Below, piece after piece: positions 7,075-15,135 of a stretch of 25,911 bases of DNA. The stretch spans positions 1-25,911 of the forward strand of contig JAZDLO010000015.1 of the NCBI GenBank assembly GCA_043801935.1. Direction: 5' to 3'. Numbering within the stretch: the first letter of the stretch is position 1; every line of letters starts with the position of its first letter. A model generated the notes under the pieces. The model ran no database searches. It saw nothing but the letters and a program-made list of their open reading frames with translations, and had not been told where the DNA came from. The position numbers and the translations under genes are program-made. The stretch is from JAZDLO01 sp043801935. GTDB taxonomy: Bacteria; Actinomycetota; Thermoleophilia; RBG-16-64-13.

Positions 7075-8430
7075 ATGTTTCCCGTTCTGGAGGCTGTTTT
7101 GACCCACACGCTTGTCTACCCCATCACCGCTTCGCACAACGCCGCCGGGCACTTGGAGATCGACGGCTGCGACGTGACCGACCTGGTAGCCGAGTTCGGC
7201 ACCCCCCTGGTCATCTACGAGGAGAAGTCCATCCGCGACCAGTGCCGGCGCTATATGGAGGCGTTTCGCGAGCACACTGAGGACTTCGAAGTCATCTACG
7301 CCAGTAAGGCCTTCTCGTCGGTGGCGGTGAGCCAGCTGGTGCTGGAGGAGGGGCTATCCATCGACGTGTCTTCGGGAGGGGAATACCACGTGGCCAAGGT
7401 CGCGGGCTTCCCTGGCGAACGGATCTTCTTCCACGGCAACAACAAGACCCGGGAGGAATTGGACTACGTTCTCTCGGGAGGCGTAGGCTGCGTGGTGATC
7501 GACAGCTTCCAGGAACTCGCGCTGCTGGAGGAGTTGGTGGAGGCTCAAGGGGGTAGCCAGCGGGTGCTCCTGCGCATCACTCCCGGCATCGAGGCGCACA
7601 CGCATTCGTATATCCAGACCGGGCAGATCGATTCCAAGTTCGGCTTCGGGCTGGCGGATGGGGTGGCGCTCGAAGCTATCCGGGAGGCACTGGCGGCTCC
7701 GCACCTCGATCTCGTGGGGTTGCATGCGCACATAGGCAGCCAGATATTCCGCCTGGACGCATTCCGCAAAGCGATCGAGATCCTGGTCCAGCTCATAGGA
7801 CAGGCACACGCGAGCTTCGGCTTCGAGTGCCGCAATCTTAACGTGGGGGGCGGCCTGGGCATCCGTTACACCGAAGAGGACACGCCGTCGTCCATCGCCG
7901 AATATGCGGCGGTGAAAGTCGAGGGCGTGCGCGAGGAGATGGCAGCCATGGGCTTGCCCATGCCGCGTGTACTGATCGAGCCCGGCCGGTCGATAGTGGG
8001 CAAGGCAGGTATCACGGCGTATCGGGTGGGGACGATCAAGGAGGTCCCAGGGGTACGCACCTACGTGAGCGTCGACGGGGGGATGAGCGATAACATCCGG
8101 CCCATGCTGTACGACGCCCACTACGAGGGCATGCTGGCCAACAAGGCGGCTGCGCCCGCGGACACGACGGTCACCGTGGCCGGCAAGCATTGTGAGAGCA
8201 GCGACATCCTCATCAAGGATGCGGTCATAGCGCGGCCGGAGACGGGAGATATCTTAGTGATGCCGGCCACCGGCGCGTACTGCTATGCGATGGCCTCCAA
8301 CTACAATGGCAGCCCCCGTCCCGCGGTCATCATGGTGAGAGAGGGGCGAGCGCGGGTCATCATCGAGCGAGAGAGTTACGCGGATCTGGTGGCAAGACAT
8401 CACCCACTACGAGACCAGGGGGAAGCATGA
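7075..8430 (+). CDS. lysA: Diaminopimelate decarboxylase
   Basis: PLP enzyme of the last step of lysine synthesis (meso-DAP to lysine). Group IV decarboxylase fold with the PLP lysine Lys78 (YASKAF), the phosphate-binding Gly-rich region LNVGGGLGIRY, HAHIGSQ, EPGRSIVG, CESSDIL and GAYCYAMASNYN, which holds the C-terminal active-site Tyr. The start is open: ATG 7075 has no Shine-Dalgarno, while TTG 7099 has GGAGG (7089-7093) 5 nt before it and would give a protein starting near THTLVYPI. The stop overlaps the hom start in ATGA (8427-8430). Confidence 0.95.
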   Translation: MFPVLEAVLTHTLVYPITASHNAAGHLEIDGCDVTDLVAEFGTPLVIYEEKSIRDQCRRYMEAFREHTEDFEVIYASKAFSSVAVSQLVLEEGLSIDVSSGGEYHVAKVAGFPGERIFFHGNNKTREELDYVLSGGVGCVVIDSFQELALLEELVEAQGGSQRVLLRITPGIEAHTHSYIQTGQIDSKFGFGLADGVALEAIREALAAPHLDLVGLHAHIGSQIFRLDAFRKAIEILVQLIGQAHASFGFECRNLNVGGGLGIRYTEEDTPSSIAEYAAVKVEGVREEMAAMGLPMPRVLIEPGRSIVGKAGITAYRVGTIKEVPGVRTYVSVDGGMSDNIRPMLYDAHYEGMLANKAAAPADTTVTVAGKHCESSDILIKDAVIARPETGDILVMPATGAYCYAMASNYNGSPRPAVIMVREGRARVIIERESYADLVARHHPLRDQGEA

Positions 8431-9704
8431 GCGAGGAGATGGTCGTGCGCGTGGGGTTGCTGGGCTTCGGTACCATCGGGTCCAGCGTCTACCGCCTCAT
8501 CCAGAAGGAGCACGATCAGATTCTCGAGGGCACCGGGGTCGATCTGCAGGTAGCCAAGGTGCTGGAGATCGATCCGGCCAAGACCCCGGTCGACGCTCCC
8601 GCGGGTCTTTTCACCACCGACTTCGCCGCTATGGTGGACGATCCGTCTATCGACATAGTGGTCGAGGTCATCGGCGGTACCGACGCCGCCTTCTCGTTCA
8701 TCGACGCGGCCATGCGCAAAGGGAAGAACGTGGTCACGGCCAACAAGCAACTCCTAGCCGCTCGGGGCGAGGCTCTGTTCAACCTGGCTCGGGACGAACG
8801 GCGCCATCTGCGTTTCGAGGCGTCGGTGGCGGGCGCCATCCCCATCATCAAGGTGATGCGCGAGAGCATGATCGCTGCCGAGTTGCAGACGGTCTACGGC
8901 ATCGTCAACGGCACCACCAACTATATTCTCACCCGGATGTACAATAATGAGGGCGACTACGCCGAGATCCTCGCCAAGGCTCAGGAACTGGGCTACGCCG
9001 AAGGCGATCCGAGCGCCGACGTGGGCGGAGCCGATGCTGCCGCGAAGATGGCCATCTTGGGCTCCATCGCCTTCCATTCGCGCGTCACCCTGGCCGATGT
9101 AGCCTTCGAGGGCATCGAGAGCATCACCCTGGACGACGTGCGCTATGCCAAAGACCTGGGCTTCGTGGTGAAACTCATCGGGGCCGCCCGCTTGATCGAC
9201 GACCGAGTGAGCGTGCGGGTCTTCCCGGCCCTGCTCCCTGGGGACCATCCGCTGGCCGCCATCAGCGGCTCGCACAACGCCGTGTTCCTGCAAGGCGGAG
9301 CCATCGGCGAGATCATGCTCATGGGCCCGGGAGCCGGAGGGATGCCGACGGCCACGGCCGTAGTGAGCGACATCGTCTCCATCGCCAACACGAAAGACGT
9401 GGGCTTCCTCCAGAGTTGTTCGTGCTATCGCCGGCTGGCCTTCTATCCGGCGGAGGACGTGGAGTCGGCCTTTTTCATCAAGCTGAACGTGGAAGATGTC
9501 TCGGGCGTCCTCGCCCAGATCGCCTCGGTGTTCGGCCAACACGGGGTCTCCATCGCCAGCATGATCCAAAAAGGAAGGGGAGCGGAGGCGGAGTTAGTGC
9601 TCATCACTCATCCTACCCGGGAAAGGGATTTCTTCGCAGCCATCACGCAGGCCAGCGGTCTCAAGTGCTGCAAAAGTGAGCCCATGACCCTGCGGGTACT
9701 CTGA
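8427..9704 (+). CDS. hom: Homoserine dehydrogenase with ACT domain
   Basis: Converts aspartate semialdehyde to homoserine in the threonine/methionine branch. The 425 residues comprise an N-terminal NAD(P)-binding domain (GFGTIG at 13-18), ANKQLLA with the catalytic lysine, a substrate domain (GIVNGTTNYILT) and a C-terminal ACT domain (FFIKLNVEDVSGVLAQIASVFG), which in this family is the site of threonine feedback control. It is translationally coupled to lysA (4-nt overlap) and thrC (1-nt overlap). Confidence 0.96.
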   Translation: MSEEMVVRVGLLGFGTIGSSVYRLIQKEHDQILEGTGVDLQVAKVLEIDPAKTPVDAPAGLFTTDFAAMVDDPSIDIVVEVIGGTDAAFSFIDAAMRKGKNVVTANKQLLAARGEALFNLARDERRHLRFEASVAGAIPIIKVMRESMIAAELQTVYGIVNGTTNYILTRMYNNEGDYAEILAKAQELGYAEGDPSADVGGADAAAKMAILGSIAFHSRVTLADVAFEGIESITLDDVRYAKDLGFVVKLIGAARLIDDRVSVRVFPALLPGDHPLAAISGSHNAVFLQGGAIGEIMLMGPGAGGMPTATAVVSDIVSIANTKDVGFLQSCSCYRRLAFYPAEDVESAFFIKLNVEDVSGVLAQIASVFGQHGVSIASMIQKGRGAEAELVLITHPTRERDFFAAITQASGLKCCKSEPMTLRVL

Positions 9705-10771
9705 TGGATGCCGTAGATACCCGTCCGTTCGGGGTGATCGAGCGGTACCGTCCCCACCTGCCCCTCAAATCCGGGACCGTCCCGGTGACGCTCGGTGAGG
9801 GCAGTACGCCGCTCATCCCGGCAAACTGGCTCAGCGCGGAGTTGGGGTGCCGGGTGTATCTCAAGTATGAGGGTGTGAATCCCACGGGATCCTTCAAGGA
9901 CCGGGGCATGACCGTGGCCATCACGAAAGCTCTGGAAGAAGGGGCCACGGCGGTCATCTGCGCCTCGACCGGCAACACGTCGGCTTCGGCGGCCGCGTAC
10001 GCTGCCCGCGCGGGCATGCGCTGCGTGGTCCTCATCCCCGAGGGGAAGATCGCCATGGGCAAGCTGTCACAGGCTCTCATGCACGGCGCGGTGGCCATCG
10101 CTATCGAAGGCAACTTCGACCTGGCTCTCGAGTACGTGAAGGACATCTCCGAGCGGCAGCGTATCACCCTGGTGAACTCCCTCAATCCCTATCGGATCGA
10201 GGGACAGAAGACGGCGGCCTTCGAGATCGTCGATAGACTGGGAGAGGCGCCGGCCATGCTGTCGATCCCGGTGGGCAACGCGGGCAACATCACCGCATAT
10301 TGGAAGGGCTTCCGCGAGTACGAAGAGCACGGCCTGGCCGGGCGGCTGCCGGTAGTCTGGGGCTTCCAGGCGGAGGGAGCCAACCCGCTGGTGCGTGGTC
10401 AGGTGGTGGAGAAGCCGGAGACCGTGGCTACGGCAATCCGTATCGGCAATCCGGCTCGGGCCGCCGAGGCGCTGGCGGCAGCACGCGATTCCGGAGGCGT
10501 CATCCGCGATGTCACCGATGACGAGATCTTGGAGGCTCAGCGGCTGTTGGCTCAGAAGGAAGGTGTCTTCTGCGAGCCTGCGTCGGCGGCCAGCGTCGCC
10601 GGGCTGCTCAAGTACCGGAGCACTGGACTGCCCTCGGGCGATACGCTGGTGGCCGTGCTGACCGGTCATGGGCTGAAGGATCCGCAGACGGCCATAGAGC
10701 AGTCGCGGCCGATCATCCGCTGTCCGGCGGATCTTGCGGCCGTGGAAGAGATCATAGCGACCGCCGAGTAG
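9704..10771 (+). CDS. thrC: Threonine synthase
   Basis: PLP-dependent conversion of O-phosphohomoserine to threonine. The protein has 355 residues, the PLP lysine Lys65 in GSFKDRG, ASTGNTSASAAAYAA for substrate binding, and a Gly-rich phosphate loop (VGNAGN). The ATG overlaps the hom stop (TGATG). The next gene would normally be thrB (homoserine kinase), which makes its substrate, but no such gene follows here. Seventy nt with a GC-rich hairpin (10790-10809, no T-run) separate it from the next gene. Confidence 0.96.
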   Translation: MDAVDTRPFGVIERYRPHLPLKSGTVPVTLGEGSTPLIPANWLSAELGCRVYLKYEGVNPTGSFKDRGMTVAITKALEEGATAVICASTGNTSASAAAYAARAGMRCVVLIPEGKIAMGKLSQALMHGAVAIAIEGNFDLALEYVKDISERQRITLVNSLNPYRIEGQKTAAFEIVDRLGEAPAMLSIPVGNAGNITAYWKGFREYEEHGLAGRLPVVWGFQAEGANPLVRGQVVEKPETVATAIRIGNPARAAEALAAARDSGGVIRDVTDDEILEAQRLLAQKEGVFCEPASAASVAGLLKYRSTGLPSGDTLVAVLTGHGLKDPQTAIEQSRPIIRCPADLAAVEEIIATAE

Positions 10772-10842
10772 GCGGCGTCCGAGGCTCGTCCCGCCGGTTC
10801 GGGGGCGGGCTGCGGTCGGCTTCACGGGCGGAGGTAGCCGAG

Positions 10843-11640
10843 ATGGACAACGAGACTCGCTCCTGTGTCATCGCTCACCTGTCCGATCTGCACACGGGCT
10901 CGCAGTACTTCGTGCCCAACCTGCTTGACCGGGCGTTGGTCGAGGTCAACGATCTGGCTCCCGACGTGGTGGTGGTCACAGGCGATCTCACCAGCATGGG
11001 TTATCGGCAGGAATTCCGGGAGGCGCGGGAGTACATCGATCGTCTGGCCTGCCGCGACGTCTTGGTCGTGCCGGGGAATCACGACAGCCGCAACGTCGGT
11101 TATGCACATTTCGAGCGTTTGTTCGCCACCAGGGACACCGTGATCCGCAAGAACGGGGTCACGCTAGTGGGGGTGGATTCGACGGAGCCCGATCTTGACT
11201 ACGGACGTATCGGCAGGCACCGTTACCCGTGGATCAAGGAAGCGTTCATGGCCCAACCGGACGACTTCAAGATCTTTCTTCTCCATCATCACCTGCTGCC
11301 CATCCCCGGGACCGGCCGGGAGCGTAACATCGTCAACGACGCCGGGGATGTGCTGGAAGTCCTGGTGGAGTGCGGTGTAGGGCTGGTGCTATCCGGTCAC
11401 AAGCACGTGCCGTACGCGTGGCGGTTGGAGAACATGTTCGTGGTGAACGCGGGCACCGTTGCCACGCTGCGCCTGCGGGGAGACACGAAGCCTTGCTACA
11501 ACGTCATCGAGATCGTGGGTGGCCACGTCACGATCTCACGCCGCTATCCGTTCCACGGCGGCGAGGTGATCGTGGAGTTCGACACCGGCTCCAAGGCATA
11601 CATCCGCGACGATATCTGTTCTGAGGCGGAGCCGGGCTGA
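10843..11640 (+). CDS. Calcineurin-like metallophosphoesterase
   Basis: A 265-residue soluble class III phosphodiesterase-type protein. The five dimetal motifs are present: D-L-H (15-17), G-D-L-T (47-50), G-N-H-D (78-81), the HHH cluster in LLHHHLLP, and GHKH followed by VP. The family includes cyclic-nucleotide phosphodiesterases and other phosphate-ester hydrolases, so the substrate cannot be read directly. The ATG has GGAGG (10830-10834) 8 nt upstream. The stop overlaps the cpgS start by 1 nt (TGATG), which ties it to the cyclic 2,3-DPG module. A role in opening or trimming cyclic 2,3-DPG is my inference. Confidence 0.88.
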   Translation: MDNETRSCVIAHLSDLHTGSQYFVPNLLDRALVEVNDLAPDVVVVTGDLTSMGYRQEFREAREYIDRLACRDVLVVPGNHDSRNVGYAHFERLFATRDTVIRKNGVTLVGVDSTEPDLDYGRIGRHRYPWIKEAFMAQPDDFKIFLLHHHLLPIPGTGRERNIVNDAGDVLEVLVECGVGLVLSGHKHVPYAWRLENMFVVNAGTVATLRLRGDTKPCYNVIEIVGGHVTISRRYPFHGGEVIVEFDTGSKAYIRDDICSEAEPG

Positions 11641-13025
11641 TGAAACGGGCGGCCATCGCTTTGATCGACGGGGAGCACTATCCCCCGGTGGTGGTCGAGG
11701 CCCTCCAGCAGGCGGGCGATCGCTTTGAGTTCCGAGCGGCGCTGTTCCTCGGGGGCACCGAAAAGATCGAGGCCGGCTGCCTGGAGACCACAGCTGAGAG
11801 CATCTATGGGCTCCCAGTTCTGTTCGATAGCGACTGGACTCGGGGGCTGGGCCGATTGATCGATCGGTTCAGACCGGAGGTGGTCGTTGACCTAAGTGAT
11901 GAGCCGGTGTTAGGATACGAGCAGCGTTTCCGTCTCATCAGTCACAGCTTGGCGCGGAACGTCGGCTACGTAGGTTCCGATTTTCACTTCAGCCCAGCGA
12001 GCTCCGATCGTCTTTCCACAGGTCCTTCGCTCTCCATCATCGGTACGGGGAAGCGGGTGGGCAAGACGGCGATCAGCGGTCACATCGCGCGGGTCCTTCG
12101 AGATGTGGTCACCGGGGATGGGGAGCACCCGGGGGTGGTGGTCGTGGCTATGGGGCGGGGCGGTCCTTCGGAACCAGAGGTCATCGATGGAGCGCACGTG
12201 GCCCTGACTGTCGAGGACCTCATGGCTTGGAGCCGCCAGGGCCGGCACGCGGCGTCCGACCATTTCGAGGACGCAGTCCTCAGCCGGGTGGTCACGGTGG
12301 GTTGCCGGAGGTGCGGCGGAGGCATGGCCGGGGAGCCGTTTGTCTCGAACGTGGCCGAAGGGGCGCGATTGGCAAACAGCCTGGGCCCCGGCTTGGTGAT
12401 CTTCGAGGGCAGTGGGGCGGCAGTACCCCCGGTCGGCACGGACGCGCGCATGCTGGTAGCCGGGGCGAACCAACCGGTGGATCACATCGCCGGCTATTTA
12501 GGAGCCTACAGACTGCTCACGAGTGACGTGCTGGTGCTTACGATGGCCGAGGAGCCACTTGCCTCGGGAGAGAAAGTGCGTGCCGTCATGGAGGCTGTGA
12601 ATGAGGTCAAGCCGGGCATGGTGACAATCCCTATCGTGTTCAGGCCCCGTCCGACACGGTCCGTGCAGTACAGGCGGGTGGCGTTGTTCTCCACCGCGCC
12701 GGCTGGGCAGGAAGCGCTACTGAGCCGGTACCTCGAGGAGCATTGCGGCTGCCGGGTGGACATGTTCTCAGGGAATCTTTCCGACCGGGCGGCCCTGAAG
12801 GCCGATTTCGAGCGAGAGGAGATGGCCGGGGTGGATACGGTCTTGACCGAGATCAAGGCCGCCGCCATCGATGTGGTGGCGGAAGAGGCCGCAGCCCGGG
12901 GGCTCGAGGTCGTGTTTGTGGATAACCTGCCGGTCGAGGTGGCTCCGGAGCGGGAGGGTCGTCTGGCCGAGATAGCCGAGGAGTTGGCTCAGTTGGCGAA
13001 AGAGCGGTTCGAGAGCCGGATGTAG
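11640..13025 (+). CDS. cpgS: Cyclic 2,3-diphosphoglycerate synthetase
   Basis: ATP-dependent ring closure of 2,3-bisphosphoglycerate to cyclic 2,3-diphosphoglycerate, known from Methanothermus fervidus as a thermoprotective and phosphate-storing solute pathway. The 461 residues match the length I recall for the archaeal enzyme. The N-terminus is ALIDGEHYPPVV; a P-loop GTGKRVGKT is at 135-143 and FEGSGAAVPPVGTDAR follows in the middle domain. The adjacent 2-phosphoglycerate kinase supplies exactly the expected substrate, which supports the call. It is chained by 1-nt overlaps to both neighbours. Related P-loop ligases of unknown substrate exist, so the product needs confirmation. Confidence 0.83.
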   Translation: MKRAAIALIDGEHYPPVVVEALQQAGDRFEFRAALFLGGTEKIEAGCLETTAESIYGLPVLFDSDWTRGLGRLIDRFRPEVVVDLSDEPVLGYEQRFRLISHSLARNVGYVGSDFHFSPASSDRLSTGPSLSIIGTGKRVGKTAISGHIARVLRDVVTGDGEHPGVVVVAMGRGGPSEPEVIDGAHVALTVEDLMAWSRQGRHAASDHFEDAVLSRVVTVGCRRCGGGMAGEPFVSNVAEGARLANSLGPGLVIFEGSGAAVPPVGTDARMLVAGANQPVDHIAGYLGAYRLLTSDVLVLTMAEEPLASGEKVRAVMEAVNEVKPGMVTIPIVFRPRPTRSVQYRRVALFSTAPAGQEALLSRYLEEHCGCRVDMFSGNLSDRAALKADFEREEMAGVDTVLTEIKAAAIDVVAEEAAARGLEVVFVDNLPVEVAPEREGRLAEIAEELAQLAKERFESRM

Positions 13026-14011
13026 TGCCCGTGAGCGGCGGCGAAGATCAGAGAGGGGCCGGCAACACCCTGTCGAGGCCGGAGAACTTCCCCATCCAGC
13101 TGGTGAGCGAGGGGAACAGGGTGCCGTTCTCGAAAGGGCTTCTGGCGACCACGCTCACCGCGACCGGGCTCCCTCCCGAGCGGGCCTTCGGTGTGGCCAT
13201 GGACGTGGAGTGGCAGCTGTTGCAGGGCCCAGACCGCGACGTGAGTGTAGACAGGCTGCGCGAGTTGGTGGAGTCGGTGCTGGCCGAGAGTGAAGGGCAA
13301 CGCTATCTGCAGCGCTATCGCACGTGGAACCGACTGGCCCGGGAGGATAGGCCGGTCATAGTACTCATCGGAGGAGCCACGGGAGTGGGAAAGAGCACGA
13401 TCGCCGCTCAGGTGGCGGATCGCTTGGGGGTGGTGAGGATCATCTCCACCGACTCGATCCGGGAGGTGATGAGAGCCTTCTTCTCAGAGAGCCTCATGCC
13501 GGCCATCCACTACTCGTCGTACGAGGCCGACAAGGCGGTGCGGATCCCCCTGGGACCGGACTTCGATTCGCATGTGGTGGGGTTCATGGAACAGGTGGAG
13601 ATGGTCAATGTGGGAGTGTTGGCCGTACTGGATAGGTCGATTAAGGAGCACACCAGTTTGGTTGTGGAAGGGGTGCATATCGTCCCAGGGATGCTCGCCT
13701 CCGCCGCAGCGCGCGAGCGGATGGAGGACGCGTTGTTCCTACCCATGGTGGTAGCGGTCAGCGATCCCAAGCTCCATCGCAGCCACTTCTTGGTGCGAGA
13801 GCAGGAGACGTCGGGCCGCAGGGTGTTGGCGCGCTACCTCAAGGGGTTCGAGGAGATCCGGAAGATCCAGGACTTCATTCTCGAGCGGGCTGAGACCGAG
13901 GGGACGCTGGTGGTGGACAACGTGAGCATCGACGACACCGTGGGGACATTGGTGGATGCCCTGTATGACCTCATCGAACAGACGGAGGGACAGAACAGTG
14001 GCGGGGATTGA
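13025..14011 (+). CDS. pgk2: 2-phosphoglycerate kinase with N-terminal ATP-cone
   Basis: Phosphorylates 2-phosphoglycerate to 2,3-bisphosphoglycerate, the first step of the cyclic 2,3-DPG route. The 328 residues consist of an ATP-cone-like N-terminal domain (about 20-105, with VPFSKGLLATTLTATGLPP) and a P-loop kinase domain with GGATGVGKST (116-125), ISTDSIREVMR and VVEGVHIVPG. This two-domain layout is that of the M. fervidus enzyme. It starts at GTG inside the cpgS stop (TAGTG). The ATP cone suggests nucleotide control. Confidence 0.87.
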   Translation: MPVSGGEDQRGAGNTLSRPENFPIQLVSEGNRVPFSKGLLATTLTATGLPPERAFGVAMDVEWQLLQGPDRDVSVDRLRELVESVLAESEGQRYLQRYRTWNRLAREDRPVIVLIGGATGVGKSTIAAQVADRLGVVRIISTDSIREVMRAFFSESLMPAIHYSSYEADKAVRIPLGPDFDSHVVGFMEQVEMVNVGVLAVLDRSIKEHTSLVVEGVHIVPGMLASAAARERMEDALFLPMVVAVSDPKLHRSHFLVREQETSGRRVLARYLKGFEEIRKIQDFILERAETEGTLVVDNVSIDDTVGTLVDALYDLIEQTEGQNSGGD

Positions 14012-15029
14012 GGGGCAGTGCATCTGCGGTCGTTTCGCCCCGGTCACCGAGGGTGCTGCTCTTGCGGCCGCTGAATGGGTAGGGCGGGGTGATGGCTTGG
14101 CGGGCGACCTGGCAGCGCGGGAAGCCATGGCTGCCCAACTGGCACACCTGCCGTTACGTGCGCGCGTCGTGGCGGGCCGCGGGTGCCACCGCGACGCCGG
14201 CGCGTTGCGGGTCGGTCAGGAAGTGGGGAGAGGCTCCGGGCCCTGCGTCGACAAGAGCGTTGGTGATCAGGGCGAGGACGACGAATGCGATCTCTGGGAA
14301 CTGGCGCTAGACCCCTTGGAGGGCCATGGTGCGCTGGCTCGGGGTGCGGATGGGGCATTGGCGATGCTGGCAGCAGGGCCTGCGGGGAGTATCATGCCGG
14401 TGCCTGAAATGTACATGCAGAAGATGATCGTGGCCGGACAGGCCGCTGCCGTCATCGATATCGACGCTCCGGTGGTGGACAACGTGAAGGCGGTGGCCGC
14501 CGCCTTCGGCCGGCGGCCTGGAGACCTCACCGTAGTGGTCCTCGATCGGGCGCGTCACGAGGACTTGATCGCCCAGATCAAACGCTCGGGCGCGCGACTC
14601 AAGCTCATCGATGATGGAGACGTCTTCGCGGGTGTCGCCGCCGCCGTTCGAGACGCGGGCGTCGATATGTACATCGGCATCGGGGGCTCCACCGAAGGCA
14701 TCATCACCGCAGCGGCTTTGCGCTGCCTGGGCGGCGAGATCATCGCTCGCTTCTGGCCTGTCTCTCGCTACCAGGTCGAGCAGGTCAGGGCGGCCGGTAT
14801 CGAGGACATCGAGGCTCGGTTGACCACCGCCGACATGGCGGGAGAGGGTGTGCTCTTCGTGGCCACCGCGGTGACGGGAGGACGGTTCATGCGGGGGATC
14901 GACATCCGTGCCGATGGAGCCCGCACCGAGACCCTGGTGTTGTGTTCGCGCTGCCGCGCGATACGAGTGACGAAGACGATACACCGGCCGGAGAACGGGG
15001 AGCAGCAGGTGTGCCTGGAGACCAGATGA
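13998..15029 (+). CDS. Divergent GlpX-like (class II fructose-1,6-bisphosphatase family) protein
   Basis: A 343-residue member of the GlpX/inositol-phosphatase superfamily. Matches to GlpX include VTEGAALAAAEWVGRGD, the ALDPLEG motif, PEMYMQKMIV and GIGGSTEG. By gapless local alignment to E. coli GlpX, Asp33, Asp85, Glu88 and the Glu of GGxxEG are kept. Lys29 is Gly, Glu57 is Arg (GEGE becomes GRGC) and Thr90 is His. About 14 extra acidic residues precede ALDPLEG. The GTG at 13998 is preferred (GGAGGG 8 nt upstream at 13984-13989) and gives a 14-nt overlap with the kinase. True FBPase activity is doubtful; a changed substrate within the cyclic 2,3-DPG module is possible. Confidence 0.78.
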   Translation: MAGIEGQCICGRFAPVTEGAALAAAEWVGRGDGLAGDLAAREAMAAQLAHLPLRARVVAGRGCHRDAGALRVGQEVGRGSGPCVDKSVGDQGEDDECDLWELALDPLEGHGALARGADGALAMLAAGPAGSIMPVPEMYMQKMIVAGQAAAVIDIDAPVVDNVKAVAAAFGRRPGDLTVVVLDRARHEDLIAQIKRSGARLKLIDDGDVFAGVAAAVRDAGVDMYIGIGGSTEGIITAAALRCLGGEIIARFWPVSRYQVEQVRAAGIEDIEARLTTADMAGEGVLFVATAVTGGRFMRGIDIRADGARTETLVLCSRCRAIRVTKTIHRPENGEQQVCLETR

Positions 15030-15099
15030 CAGAAGAGCGGATACGGGACCTACCTAAAGAAAAGAAGACCTATGACGAACCAAAGTGAGGAAGGCGAAC

Positions 15100-15135
15100 A
15101 TGTACCCACGACAGGAAGCAAGACTATGGCAATAG
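15100..15135 (+). CDS. Possible leader peptide ahead of rho
   Basis: An 11-codon frame (MYPRQEARLWQ) starts at ATG 15100 with a strong GAGGAAGG (15087-15094) 5 nt upstream. It ends at TAG 15133-15135, spanning the preferred rho start at 15126, which could couple translation of the two. It only makes sense if rho starts at 15126 rather than 15072. It is too short to judge by composition. Confidence 0.25.
   Translation: MYPRQEARLWQ

Noticed and set aside
10790..10809. GC-rich hairpin CCCGCC/GGCGGG between thrC and the metallophosphoesterase as a terminator
   Set aside because: It has no T-run and such short GC stems are common by chance in this composition; kept only as a remark.
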